Shown here one piece after another: positions 9,124 through 18,406 of a stretch of DNA of 64,000 nt (its first letter is position 1; each line of letters begins with the position of its first letter). The notes beneath the pieces are model-generated. The model was not told the origin of the DNA. It saw nothing but the letters and a program-made list of their open reading frames with translations, and made no database searches. Location: contig CAZAFH010000007.1 in the NCBI GenBank assembly GCA_964484265.1, positions 62,001-126,000 of the forward strand, read 5' to 3'. A program made the translations under genes and the position numbers. This DNA comes from SIAQ01 sp964484265. GTDB lineage: Bacteria; Planctomycetota; Planctomycetia; Gemmatales; Gemmataceae.

Positions 9124-11358
9124 CTATCTCGGTCTACCCAGATGCTTCTGGAAGAACATCGCGATGCGTCCGTGCAGGCGCTCCATGACCAGCGGATCGG
9201 GAACCATGTGCGTGAGGCCCGAGAGCGGGACCATCTCGAAATCCTTGCCCGCGCGGAAGAGCGAATCGACCATGCGAAGCGAATGGCGAAAGTAAACGTT
9301 GTCGTCGGCCGTGCCGTGGAGAATCATCAACGGCTGTTTGAGATCGTCGGCATAGGTCAGAATCGAGCCTTCCTTGTATGATGCTTCATCCGCCGGCGGA
9401 ACGCCCAAATAGCGTTCCGTGTAATGGGTGTCGTAATCCATCCAATCGCAGACCGGAGCGCCGGCGACACCGGCCTTGAACACGTCCGGCCGGCGCATCA
9501 CTGCGAGCGCCGACATGTAGCCGCCAAACGACCAGCCGTCGATACCGACACGATCGGCATCCATGATCGTGTATTTCTGGGTCAACGCCTTGAGTCCAGC
9601 AACCTGATCCTCCAATGGTACCGAACCGAACTTCTGATAGATCGCCCTTTCCCAGGCGGCGCCGCGTCCAGGCGTGCCCCGGCCATCGATCGCGACGACG
9701 ATAAAGCCCTGATCGGCGTACCACTGATCAAGCAGCCAGCGGTTCTGAGCGGCGAGCACGTGGATATGATGCGGGCCACCGTAAACATCTACGATTACCG
9801 GATACTTCTTTTTCTCGTCATACTTGTGCGGAAACACGACTGCCGCCCGAAATTTGCGCGATTCCGCGCCGATCTCGAGCATCTCAACCGTCGGAGCACG
9901 CGGCGGATTTTCCGCGACCGACGGCAACTCGCCCAGCGGCTTGCCCTTCTTGTCGAAGACATACGTCCGCGGCATCGACTGCATCGTTCGCGACGTGATC
10001 ACGTACGCGTCGAGCTTGCGCGAAAAGACCGCGCTGTGCAATCCCGGTTCTTTCGTGAGTTTTTCCGGCTCGGCAAACGGATCGTTCAAAGCAATGCGAT
10101 AGACGTGCGATTCCGTCGGGTTCACGCTCGCATGAAAGGCGACCGTCTCTTCCTTCGGATCGACGCCGATCAGGCTCTGGTAGGCGAGGTCGGCTCCAAC
10201 GATCACACGGCGGACCTTGCCGTTGCGGCTGCGCAATTCCAGGCGGGGATGGTCGTCGATCTCACTGACCCAGAGAAACTCGCTGCCGGACGGCAGCCAG
10301 CGCGGCATCTCTTGCCTGAGGTTGATCCAGGTGGAGCTTTTTTCGGTGAGCAGACTCGTCGTCTTGCCGGTCTTGATTTCCACTTCCAGCAGCGCGAGCT
10401 GGCGTTGATCGCGCGATTGCACGGTGATGCAGAGCGGCGCCTTCTTCGACCAGCGCACTGTCGCGAGATAGGGGTAGGCCTTTGTGTCCCACGCGATCCA
10501 CTGCGTTTCGCCGCCATCGATCGACACGACGCCGAGCTTGACCGACGCATTGTTTTTGCCTGGCCGCGGATAATAGAACGGCGTCGGCTTGGCCTCGGGA
10601 TGTATGGGATCGGCGACGTGCCAAACCTCGACATCGCTATTATCCGTCTGCTGATACACGAGGCGCTCGCTGTCCGGCGCCCACCAATATCCGGTGAATC
10701 GGCCCATCTCCTCTTGGGCCACGAATTCGGCCGTTCCGTTCGGCTTCAGCGCGGTCCCACCATTCGTGATGCGTGATTCTTTTTGGGTAGCGAGGTCGAG
10801 GATGTAGACATCATGATCGCGCACGAACGAGACCTTCTTGCCATCCGGTGAGAATTTCGGATCGAGCAAGAAGCCCTTGCCCGTAGGCAGTTCGGTGATT
10901 TTCGTTCCCGCGCGCTCGACGGTGTAGAGCCGGCCGGAAAGGCTGAGCAGGATGAGCGAACCATCGTCGCTTAGTTGAAAGTTCGTGAACCCGCCGGCGC
11001 TGACGCGCATGCGCTCGCGGATCGCTTTCTCTTCGGGCGAGAGTTTCTCGGTTGCGCCTTTGAGCACTTGCTCGGGCGTGAGCAACTCGCGCGTCTTGCC
11101 GCTCGCGATGTCGAACTCGAAGAGACTGAGCTTGGACGCGCGAGCCTCGGAGCGAAGGAACAACACCGCTGCGCCATCAGGCGTGATCATCGGCCGTTGT
11201 GGGCGACCTAGCTGAAAGCTGCGCGTCTGCGCCAGCGTGCGGAGGTAGGTAGTATCCACGGCCAAATCCTTCGGCTTGGGTTGCGCGAACGAGTTGTGGG
11301 AAAGTGCAAACAAAGCAATGGATGCGATAACGAATTGTTTCATATTCATGTCGTCCAT
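9124..11358 (-). CDS. Secreted S9 family peptidase (dipeptidyl peptidase IV-like)
   Basis: A 744-residue serine peptidase. The N-terminus (MKQFVIASIALFALSHNSFA) is a signal peptide. A beta-propeller domain of DPP IV type covers about 60-500 and has repeated blade motifs such as PKFSPDGKKVSFVRDHDVY. The alpha/beta-hydrolase domain follows, with nucleophile S610 in GWSFGGYMS, D685 in HGTADDNV and H717 in LTHMV, in the correct order and spacing. The family removes dipeptides, often X-Pro, from the N-terminus of peptides. It is probably periplasmic and used in peptide scavenging. The gene is preceded by an inverted repeat rather than another close gene, so it may be expressed alone. Confidence 0.92.
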   Translation of the reverse strand: MDDMNMKQFVIASIALFALSHNSFAQPKPKDLAVDTTYLRTLAQTRSFQLGRPQRPMITPDGAAVLFLRSEARASKLSLFEFDIASGKTRELLTPEQVLKGATEKLSPEEKAIRERMRVSAGGFTNFQLSDDGSLILLSLSGRLYTVERAGTKITELPTGKGFLLDPKFSPDGKKVSFVRDHDVYILDLATQKESRITNGGTALKPNGTAEFVAQEEMGRFTGYWWAPDSERLVYQQTDNSDVEVWHVADPIHPEAKPTPFYYPRPGKNNASVKLGVVSIDGGETQWIAWDTKAYPYLATVRWSKKAPLCITVQSRDQRQLALLEVEIKTGKTTSLLTEKSSTWINLRQEMPRWLPSGSEFLWVSEIDDHPRLELRSRNGKVRRVIVGADLAYQSLIGVDPKEETVAFHASVNPTESHVYRIALNDPFAEPEKLTKEPGLHSAVFSRKLDAYVITSRTMQSMPRTYVFDKKGKPLGELPSVAENPPRAPTVEMLEIGAESRKFRAAVVFPHKYDEKKKYPVIVDVYGGPHHIHVLAAQNRWLLDQWYADQGFIVVAIDGRGTPGRGAAWERAIYQKFGSVPLEDQVAGLKALTQKYTIMDADRVGIDGWSFGGYMSALAVMRRPDVFKAGVAGAPVCDWMDYDTHYTERYLGVPPADEASYKEGSILTYADDLKQPLMILHGTADDNVYFRHSLRMVDSLFRAGKDFEMVPLSGLTHMVPDPLVMERLHGRIAMFFQKHLGRPR

Positions 11359-11372
11359 TTACCTGTTTAGGG

Positions 11373-11470
11373 CGGCTTGAAAAATAACTTCCGTATCTGC
11401 CGCTTGCGGCTTAGCGCTCAGCATGGTGCCCTGTTGAGCGCTAAGCCGCAAGCGGCAAATGCAAATCGGG
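11373..11470 (-). repeat. Palindromic repeat family A, copy 1
   Basis: The core palindrome 11398-11457 has 25-bp arms (TGCCGCTTGCGGCTTAGCGC type). The asymmetric loop is in reverse orientation to the other copies. The outer arm GGCTTGAAAAATAACTTCCG lies at 11374-11393, while the other outer arm is degraded. Confidence 0.85.
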
Positions 11471-11489
11471 ATTTTTTTTTCTGATTTTC

Positions 11490-12467
11490 CTAAACGAAAA
11501 CCGCCTTCGCCGGGAAGTCGAGCCGTTGCACGAATTTCAATGCTTCCTCGGCGCCGTGGTCGCGGTCCATGCCGGCGTCGCTCCATTCGATCGAAAGCGG
11601 GCCTTCGTAGCGAATCGCATTGAGTGCTCGAAAGATCGATTCCCAATCGATGCCGCCGTGGCCAGGCGAGCGATATTCCCAGCCTCGCCGCGGATCGCCA
11701 TACGGTTGATGCGAGTTCAGCACGCTCGTTCGGCCATTGAGCGTCATCGCCAAATCTTTGATGTGCACATGAAAGATTCGCTCCGGAAACCGCTTGATGA
11801 ACTCGGCCGAATCGATGCCCTGCCAGTGCAGATGGCTCGGATCCAGCGTGAAGCCGAATTCCTCTCGGCCATCGAGCGCTTCGAGCGTCATCTCGGCGCT
11901 GAACACGTCGAACGCGGTTTGCCCGGGATGCACTTCGAGAGCGTATCGGATTCCGGCGGACTGGCAGGCGTCGAGAATCGGCTGGAAGCGGTGGGCGAAA
12001 TCGCGCAGCCCTTCGCGCACCTCTTCGGGGTTGCACGCCGGGTAGCCGAGCACGCCATTCCAGATGGATGACCCGGTGAAACCGCTGATCGTACCAACGC
12101 CGAGCTTCTGCGCCGCCTGCACCGTGGCCAACATCTCCGCCGTGGCACGCTCATTGACGCCCTGGGGATCGCCATCGCCCCACACGTAGTCCGGCAAGAT
12201 CTTGCGATGCCTGGGCTCGATGCGGTCGCACACCGCCTGGCTGACGCGATGATTGCTTAGAACGAGAAGCTGTAGATCATGCCGCGCGAGCTGATCGAGC
12301 TTGGCCTGGCAGTATTCGTCCTCGCTCAACGCGCGTTGCACCTCGAAATGATCACCCCAGCATGCCAACTCCACGCCTGTGTAGCCCCACTCGCCAAGCT
12401 TCTGGGTGAACTCGTCGAAAGGCAAGTCCGTCCATTGGCCGCTAAACAACAAAACCGGACGAGACAT
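11490..12467 (-). CDS. Sugar phosphate isomerase/epimerase family protein
   Basis: A 325-residue TIM-barrel protein of the xylose isomerase-like superfamily. The start at 12467 (MSRPVLLFSGQW) is chosen because CGGAGGA lies 7 bp upstream. Barrel signs include the early GYTGVELACWGDHFEV and the metal-site segments YALEVHPGQTAFD, GFTLDPSHLHWQGID, HVHIKD and SIEWSD near the C-terminus. They supply the Glu, Asp and His ligands of this fold. Such enzymes isomerise or epimerise sugars or inositol derivatives in the cytoplasm. No signal peptide is present. The substrate is not predictable, and the neighbours give no catabolic context. Confidence 0.85.
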   Translation of the reverse strand: MSRPVLLFSGQWTDLPFDEFTQKLGEWGYTGVELACWGDHFEVQRALSEDEYCQAKLDQLARHDLQLLVLSNHRVSQAVCDRIEPRHRKILPDYVWGDGDPQGVNERATAEMLATVQAAQKLGVGTISGFTGSSIWNGVLGYPACNPEEVREGLRDFAHRFQPILDACQSAGIRYALEVHPGQTAFDVFSAEMTLEALDGREEFGFTLDPSHLHWQGIDSAEFIKRFPERIFHVHIKDLAMTLNGRTSVLNSHQPYGDPRRGWEYRSPGHGGIDWESIFRALNAIRYEGPLSIEWSDAGMDRDHGAEEALKFVQRLDFPAKAVFV

Positions 12468-12566
12468 GGGAAAATCCTCCGTGAGATCCGCTCGAAGTAT
12501 TCTCGTATCATATGCTGCCATGCCGCGATTGGCCCGGCGGCGATGCTGCCTGGCTCCCCAATATTA

Positions 12567-12677
12567 TGTCACAGCAAAAAAACGGGTAGCGGAAGTTGCC
12601 AGACCTCCGAGCAGCGGCAAGCTACCGGAAGTCTGGCGACTTCCGCTACAAATGAACCCGTATTTTTAGCTGTGACA
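12567..12677. repeat. Inverted repeat with TGTCACAGC ends
   Basis: Left arm 12567-12604 and right arm 12631-12677 are imperfect inverted copies with shared tracts TGTCACAGC, ACGGG, TAGCGGAAGT and GCCAGAC. A related half copy (CGAAAAAGACGGGTAGCGGAAGT type) lies near 45954-45976. It is about 110 bp long with no coding capacity. Confidence 0.7.
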
Positions 12678-12690
12678 AAGCACCAAGGAG

Positions 12691-13115
12691 CTTTCGAAAA
12701 ATAACTTCCCGGAATGGTCGAGCCCGCCTGCTCCCCTCTCCCCCGCCCTGTTGACGGAGCGACCTTGTCAGAATGAGTATGGGCGGGGGAGAGGGGCCGG
12801 GGGTGAGGGGTCCGGCTTGCGTCGCGATTGACCAGTTCGTAACGGTTTTCGCTTGCGTCGAACGAACGATCGACTTGGAACTTGACGGCGAGTCACACCT
12901 TGACCGCACACAGCAAGACCAGCCGCGTACACATTCTACCAGGCCTGCATGAAGCGACCGGAATGCGAATTGGGGCACTATGACTCGCCTCAGTGCCCCT
13001 CACCCCCGGCCCCTCTCCCCCGCCCATAATCGTCCGGCGAGGTTGCCCTTTCAACAGGGGCGGGGGAGAGGGGAGCAAGTGGGCTCGACCATTTCGGGAA
13101 GTTATTTTTGTAAAG
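12691..13115. mobile_element. 425-bp nested inverted-repeat (MITE-like) element
   Basis: The region between the isomerase and the M48 gene (12468-13118) carries no gene and is filled by this element. Arms of about 63 bp (12691-12753 and 13051-13115) are nearly perfect inverted copies. Both begin with an AAAAATAACTTCCCG tract that is also found at the outer ends of repeat family A. Inside, a second inverted pair built of C-rich CCCTCTCCCCCGCCC tracts (near 12778-12817 and 12996-13028) makes each half a hairpin. No transposase is encoded. No target duplication was recognised. Confidence 0.7.
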
Positions 13116-13118
13116 AAA

Positions 13119-14603
13119 CTAAAATCTGCCGACGAGCTGCCAGATGCGGTCTACGTTGTAAAGCCAAAGCAATCCCCCAAGCGCCGCGTAGCACGCGAGC
13201 TGAATCGCGAGCAGCGAGCGGTGGAAACGCGCGACGGCGGATGGGCGATCTTGCATGCCGCGCAGAAAATCGATCCGCTGCCGAATCGACGGATGCTGCC
13301 ACGACACCAGCCAGTTCCCCGAACCTTCGCGCGGGATGCCATTGATGTCGGCGACTTTTTCGAGCGCGTTGATGAACACCTCCGTCGATACCGTGTTCGC
13401 GCCGTACAGATCAGCCTGGCGCTCGCATCGGCGCGATAGGTAACCGAACACGAACAGCGTATACGCAGCCATGAGCATTAACTTCAGAAACCCGCTGACG
13501 GTGCCGAGAAACTCCTCGATGGCGTCTTCATCATAGTTCTCGGCAACCCAATCTTGCACAGCTTCGAGCGGCCTTGCCGTGCGAACCCATTCGGCGGCGT
13601 TCTCCCAGATCAGGCCGAGCAGGATGAAGCTCGCCACGAAAAACGCGAGATAGAAAAAGAGATGCCGATGCCGGATATGCCCGACCTCGTGGCCAAAGAC
13701 CGCTTCGATTTCTTCGGGAGTGAGTTCGTCGATGAGCCGATCGGTGAGGATCACGTAACGCATCCATGGAACAAAACCGGTCACCAGGGCATTGGCGATC
13801 TGATGACGCGTGCTCCAGACGAGAATGTTGCTGAAGCGAAAGCCCAGCCGCTTTGCCGTGCTTTCGAGCTGTTCGCGGAGCGGACCTTGGGGCAGCGGTT
13901 TGAGGCCGAGAAAAATCCGCAACAAGAGCGGCAGCAGGAGAAACGCCGAGGCCATTGTCAGAATCGCTAGCGCCGCCAACAGACGGTTGCCGTCGCGCGA
14001 TTGAGGCAACACGGCCAGAACGATCTGATTGAGCAGCAGCAAGGCGATCGGCGGAACCACGAACAGCCACTGGCCGCGAACCTGGGCCAACAAATAGGCC
14101 CGCTTCGAAATGAAATGATCGGGATAATTCCGTACCTCGTAGGCCGTCTTCTCGACGCGGTAGAACCGCTCCCACGATAGAAACAATGCAAGAAAAAACG
14201 GCGCAAGCAACGCCAACTCTCGGCCGACGAGCAACCGCTCGGCCGCCACGCCGTCGGCAGGGTCAACGGGGCCTGTCGGCCAAGCGAACGATTCGCTCAT
14301 CCAGACCGTCGCGACATCGCCCCAGCCAAAGTAGTAGAGCGAAACGAGATAGGTCGTCACGATCACGATGAAATGATTCTTGCGTGCCCGCGAATAACGG
14401 CGGAGGACGCTGATTTGAAATTCGTCCTGCTTTCGCAACTGCCAGCTCAGCGCCTTGGCAATCAAGCTGGCCGACAACCACGACCCAATGACAAGCGTGC
14501 CGACGAGGATCGCGCACCCCTCCGGCGTGAGCCAACTCGGCGGCGAAGGCCAGCGTGTCTGCATGCAGATCAGGGCGAGCAACAACAGATAAACAAACGG
14601 CAT
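13119..14603 (-). CDS. Membrane-bound M48 family zinc metalloprotease
   Basis: The 494-residue protein has the zinc site HEVGH (305-309) and the third ligand E394 in RRCERQADLYGA, as in the Ste24/HtpX class. Several hydrophobic helices surround the site (about 2-16, 31-50, 78-95, 131-143, 178-200, 205-235, 316-335, 370-390), so it sits in the inner membrane with the active site facing the cytoplasm. Family members cut membrane or misfolded proteins. The C-terminus is a final helix and a short tail. It has no operon partner; a family A repeat separates it from the upstream ABC permease gene. Confidence 0.9.
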   Translation of the reverse strand: MPFVYLLLLALICMQTRWPSPPSWLTPEGCAILVGTLVIGSWLSASLIAKALSWQLRKQDEFQISVLRRYSRARKNHFIVIVTTYLVSLYYFGWGDVATVWMSESFAWPTGPVDPADGVAAERLLVGRELALLAPFFLALFLSWERFYRVEKTAYEVRNYPDHFISKRAYLLAQVRGQWLFVVPPIALLLLNQIVLAVLPQSRDGNRLLAALAILTMASAFLLLPLLLRIFLGLKPLPQGPLREQLESTAKRLGFRFSNILVWSTRHQIANALVTGFVPWMRYVILTDRLIDELTPEEIEAVFGHEVGHIRHRHLFFYLAFFVASFILLGLIWENAAEWVRTARPLEAVQDWVAENYDEDAIEEFLGTVSGFLKLMLMAAYTLFVFGYLSRRCERQADLYGANTVSTEVFINALEKVADINGIPREGSGNWLVSWQHPSIRQRIDFLRGMQDRPSAVARFHRSLLAIQLACYAALGGLLWLYNVDRIWQLVGRF

Positions 14604-14696
14604 AGTGATTCCATCAGCCCGCGTCGGCGCCGCCCGACGATCCGTCGCGCTGAGTCTGTTTTATGGACATCACGTTCCGCGTGGTGGATTTCGTGA

Positions 14697-14785
14697 GGTT
14701 TGAAAAAATCTTCCGCGTTCTGCCGCTTGCGGCTTAGCGCTCAACAGGGCGCCATGCTGAGCGCTAAGCCGCAAGCGGAAAACGC
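14697..14785 (+). repeat. Palindromic repeat family A, copy 2
   Basis: The core palindrome is at 14721-14779, with the left outer arm TTTGAAAAAATCTTCCGCG before it. The loop reads CAACAGGGC-CCATGCTGAG as in copies 3-5. A degraded stretch ATCACGTTCCGCGTGGTGG just upstream (14669-14687) resembles the arms of the repeat at 60092-60204. Confidence 0.85.
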
Positions 14786-14792
14786 GCACCCC

Positions 14793-16832
14793 CTACTGCA
14801 ACGAGCGATCGTTGAAGCGTGCAATCATCCGCCAGCAAAAAAGCCCGGCCAAACCAGTGTACCCGCCGAACATGCTCAGAGCAGTCCAGATCTTGCCCGG
14901 CTGCAATTCGCGCAAGCCCCAGATCGGCCACATGAATGCGTCCAGATACGAAAACGCCAGCAGCGGCGCACCGGCCATCAATGACAGACCTACATAAGCG
15001 ACCATCACGAGCACGATCGTCAGGAACGCTCGCATCACCGTGCGCATGACCACCGACAGATACATCCCGGCAAAAACAAAACACGCGATCATCGGCATTG
15101 GCCCGACCACGAGGCAGACAAAACTAAACGGATGAAATGCACCGGACAATAGACCAGGTACGAGATCCAGGCTCAACAACGCCAGCCAGGGCCACCCACG
15201 ATATATACAACCGACAAACTTGACGAAGAGAATCTCCCCGCGCTCGATAGGCAAGAGCAACAACGGCTCCAGCGTCTGCTGTTGCCGTTCGCGTGCAATC
15301 GATGCGGCTGCCCGATAGGTGCTGTTCAGGACAAATAGGCCCAGAAACAGCCAATAAAAAAAGCCGATGGCGGACGATAACACGGTACGCGGACTCGGTT
15401 CTAGCACAGGAGTCCGATCCACGATCATCTGAATAATTAACGCGATCGTGAGAAGCGGAACCGTGACGAAAAAAGGAATAAGGACGATGGCGAAGACCGG
15501 CGAATACAGTAGTGGCGGCCCGCCGACGTAGCGTTCCTTCCACCACAGCGCGTTACCGGTGATCGGCGGCAGTTCGTACGGCAGGCCAAACGCGTCCAGC
15601 GTATGGTTCGGCAATCCACGCCGATGCTCTTCGCCGGGAGTGACAGCCGGCGCCGGTTCGCTGACCGCAGTTTGCGTTTCCTTCGGCTTCGCGGGCGGCG
15701 GTGCGAGCGGCGGCGCGAACGGTTCGTGTTCGCGGACTGCCATGATCGCGAGCCACAAGCAGAATCCCGATATCGCCAGGTGCAAGACCGCCAGGATGCC
15801 GATATCCTGCACGGAAATCACCTGGCCCGCACCTGCCAGACGAGAATCCTGCAGCACCAGCGGAAAGCCGCGCAGCGTGCCGGTGCAGCAGAATCCAATG
15901 GGCAGCACGATGGCGTAGGCGATCATCACCGCGCTGGTCGTGCCTCGTGCGAGTGTCGAGATCAAGAGACAGATGCTGCCGATCGTGAGTGCGTTCAAGA
16001 GCGTGTTCGCCAGGTTCCCGACGAGCACCAGAAAGTCGATACCGCCCCAGAATTGGATGAGGGCAAGTATCGGAAAGCCCGCGATGACGAAGCCGAACAG
16101 ATGCACGACGCGGGCGCTGAGGATGCCGAGCACGATCTCGCGATTATTGAGGTGCGTGGTGAAGAGCAGTTCCAGGGTGCCTCGTTCGCGTTCCTCGGTC
16201 ACCGTGCTGGCGATGTAGGGCGGCGCGAGCATGAGAATCGCCAGGTTCTGCACGACGAAGAGCGCGTAGGCAAAGCGGACCGAGACATCGGCGAGGTCGT
16301 TGGGCCTCATGCGTTCGCGCCAGCCGAGTTGTTCATAGACAATGAACAAGCCGGCAAGCATTGCCAGCAGGCACACGATACGCAGAACGGTGCTGCGCCC
16401 GCGCCGGGCCAGGCGGACGACATCGTAGTAAACGTGAGGCCCGACGAGCTGCCAGCCGCCGTGGCGAATCACGATGACCTGAGTCGCCACGAATGCTGCG
16501 AGCGCCGTGATTCCCGCCGAGAGCGCTGCCGACCTTCCGAGTAGCAGGAACAACGCCACGGGAGAGGCATAGAGAATGGCGAGGATCCACCATTCGAGCC
16601 GCGACCATTTTGGCAAGGCGAGTCTCGCCGTTGGATTGCTTGACTGAATCGCACGAATGGCCAGCGACCCGCCGATCGCGAAGCCGGCCAAAAGCAGAAT
16701 CGGTAATGAAGTCCAAATTGCCCACGGACTACGACTCGCGATCAGGAGCAAGCCCGCGAGAAAGAACAGAATCACCACGGCGGTGGAAAGGAGCAACCGC
16801 GGCGAAGCCGGTTTCTCGGAAGGGTCGTTCAT
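14793..16832 (-). CDS. ABC-2 type permease, duplicated (two halves in one chain)
   Basis: From the Met at 16832 (MNDPSEKPASP) this is a 679-residue integral membrane protein with at least twelve hydrophobic segments. The ABC-2 coupling motif occurs twice: TEERERGTLELLFTTHL near 210 and ARERQQQTLEPLLLLPI near 510. The chain thus equals two permease subunits fused head to tail, linked by a Pro-rich cytoplasmic stretch around 380-410. It should export an unknown substrate or act in envelope assembly. No ATP-binding subunit gene adjoins it, so its ATPase must be encoded elsewhere. A Met four codons upstream (16844) is also possible. Confidence 0.8.
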   Translation of the reverse strand: MNDPSEKPASPRLLLSTAVVILFFLAGLLLIASRSPWAIWTSLPILLLAGFAIGGSLAIRAIQSSNPTARLALPKWSRLEWWILAILYASPVALFLLLGRSAALSAGITALAAFVATQVIVIRHGGWQLVGPHVYYDVVRLARRGRSTVLRIVCLLAMLAGLFIVYEQLGWRERMRPNDLADVSVRFAYALFVVQNLAILMLAPPYIASTVTEERERGTLELLFTTHLNNREIVLGILSARVVHLFGFVIAGFPILALIQFWGGIDFLVLVGNLANTLLNALTIGSICLLISTLARGTTSAVMIAYAIVLPIGFCCTGTLRGFPLVLQDSRLAGAGQVISVQDIGILAVLHLAISGFCLWLAIMAVREHEPFAPPLAPPPAKPKETQTAVSEPAPAVTPGEEHRRGLPNHTLDAFGLPYELPPITGNALWWKERYVGGPPLLYSPVFAIVLIPFFVTVPLLTIALIIQMIVDRTPVLEPSPRTVLSSAIGFFYWLFLGLFVLNSTYRAAASIARERQQQTLEPLLLLPIERGEILFVKFVGCIYRGWPWLALLSLDLVPGLLSGAFHPFSFVCLVVGPMPMIACFVFAGMYLSVVMRTVMRAFLTIVLVMVAYVGLSLMAGAPLLAFSYLDAFMWPIWGLRELQPGKIWTALSMFGGYTGLAGLFCWRMIARFNDRSLQ

Positions 16833-16925
16833 GCAGCGGACCACTTCAAAAGGGACGTGACGACGAAAGATGCCGCCCGACCTGTTTTACGCGAAGGGTG
16901 GTAAGGTGTCTCGCCGACTTGCGTG

Positions 16926-16963
16926 CGAAAAGAAACAACCCGCGTCAGGTGAATGACGCGGGT
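16926..16963 (-). terminator. Putative Rho-independent terminator
   Basis: On the minus strand ACCCGCGTCA and its complement form a 10-bp stem (16938-16963) with loop TTCACC. It is followed by TTGTTTCTTTT. It would end transcription of the transposase stump at 17061-17219 before the ABC-2 gene. Confidence 0.5.
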
Positions 16964-17060
16964 CGCAGTTGTTTTCCGATTGCGCTGGTTCCTGGCCTCA
17001 CTTTTTTCACTGTCCGTTCTTAATCTGTATTTAGAACATTACGAAACCTGTACAGCTCTT

Positions 17061-17219
17061 TTAACGAAAGACCGCAAAAACAACGCGTGTGACGCATGTC
17101 ATGCGTTCGCGCCAGGCATAGCCGAGGGAGTGACAGATGCTTGTAATCGTCTCCGCCGACAGCGCGGCAGCAACATCGGCCTTGAACCGACGGACGATTT
17201 CGGAGATATTAAGGGCCAT
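17061..17219 (-). pseudogene. Transposase stump (N-terminal 52 codons, IS4-like)
   Basis: The ATG at 17219 has a strong ribosome-binding site (AGGAGG, 6 bp away). The product starts MALNISEIVRRF and contains SLGYAWRERM followed by CVTRVVF. This resembles the N-terminus of planctomycete IS4-type transposases, where GYxWRxR precedes a conserved hydrophobic stretch. A stop follows after 52 codons and no catalytic DDE part is seen downstream, so it is a truncated remnant. The rest of the interval 16845-17530 (about 690 bp) carries only the hairpin at 16926-16963. The family assignment is from memory of similar proteins. Confidence 0.5.
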
Positions 17220-17530
17220 CCTTGGCCTCCTGTTGGAATGGGATGTAGAGTACCCCAATTCTGACAGGAGGTCATTGTTCGATCAAGGCCAGCCAGTTTT
17301 CCCCAACCGCATAAATGACAAGTAGTTATCGCTAACTTAACGCCATTCACTCCCGACCCCTTTTTCTTCCCGGAACTGCACCCCACCCATGCCGCATTGA
17401 GAGTGCCAATTATTTTTCTATATTTTTCAGATCAGCACCTGTGTGAAGATTAGCCTGGTTCATTTATGCTGGCCCCTCGTTCCGTTAGCAATTACTGGGC
17501 GAGCATGAATCAATGCAACGAGGGATCAAT

Positions 17531-18406
17531 ATGATGACGTCAAGTGAATGGGATCGTTCTACCAATTTGGGAGACATGCTGACTTCCGTTTTCCGTATTG
17601 AATTCTGGAACAAATTAAAGACGATTGCAACTTTTTCACGCTCGTCGATTATTTTTGATCGAAAGTTGCGTTTCTTTTGCTGTGGGTGCTTACGATCAAT
17701 CAGTGAATTCAAGCCGGCGTATTCGAGGATTGCTATTTCCGCAGGCGAGCGGTATGCTTCGGGCAAGATGTCGGATGAGATCCTTTTGCATTATTATCGA
17801 ATCTGCTTGCGTTTCGCAAATAGGGAGGCAGAAGATGAAGATTTCTTTGATGCGTCTGATTTCTACGCACCATGCCTCCTACTAAAAAAGAACATCCTTT
17901 GGTACGTGGCGAGATTCCTGAATACCTCGTATAATATCGACTTACCAAATCCTATTTGGCTAGGTCTTTTTCAGAAAAACATACCTTCAAGATACGACGT
18001 TATTTTGTGCTCTATCCTTAGAGATATTTTCGGAAATCCCTTTCGAGATGTTCAAGATACTAAATGGCGTTTTGCGGACAATAGCGAAGCAGCGGAGGTT
18101 ATTTTTCGCATTTGGAATTCCTTCTCATTTGAAGATATTGGTAGAGTTCGAATACTTTTAGAGAACGAGGGATTTCCAGATTACGAGATTATTGATCATT
18201 TCAATAGAGATCAAATGTGGTATTCCTTTGGCATTAGTTATCCACATTATAGAGGCTGCTGGGCATTGAATTATTTGACGCGTCTCTTACTGAAACAGCG
18301 GCCGGACTATGCAACATTGATGACTCGGCCCGTCCTGTTCAAAAATGTTGACGCAACTTTTTTCAAGAAAAACCGCCACGAAACCGATGGAACTGCCTCA
18401 ACGTGA
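17531..18406 (+). CDS. Gemmata-type orphan protein, AT-rich gene
   Basis: A 291-residue cytoplasmic protein starting at one of two adjacent ATGs (17531/17534), with GAGGGA upstream. Segments match a family I know as expanded in Gemmataceae: SSEWDRSTNLGDML at the N-terminus, DRKLRFFCCGCLR near 45, an Ala/Glu-rich repeat-like part, RDIFGNPFRDV near 165, and YRGCWALNYL near 250. Its function is unknown. The gene is far more AT-rich than its neighbours and uses many A/T-ending codons, and it lies beside a transposase stump. This points to a different history from the flanking genes. Confidence 0.65.
   Translation: MMTSSEWDRSTNLGDMLTSVFRIEFWNKLKTIATFSRSSIIFDRKLRFFCCGCLRSISEFKPAYSRIAISAGERYASGKMSDEILLHYYRICLRFANREAEDEDFFDASDFYAPCLLLKKNILWYVARFLNTSYNIDLPNPIWLGLFQKNIPSRYDVILCSILRDIFGNPFRDVQDTKWRFADNSEAAEVIFRIWNSFSFEDIGRVRILLENEGFPDYEIIDHFNRDQMWYSFGISYPHYRGCWALNYLTRLLLKQRPDYATLMTRPVLFKNVDATFFKKNRHETDGTAST

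Noticed and set aside
9424..10776. A 450-codon plus-strand frame opposite the S9 peptidase gene
   Set aside because: The opposite strand encodes a complete peptidase with its catalytic triad; the frame has no domain.
16953..17264. A 103-codon plus-strand frame over the transposase stump
   Set aside because: It crosses the stump and its ribosome-binding site on the opposite strand and has no recognised domain.
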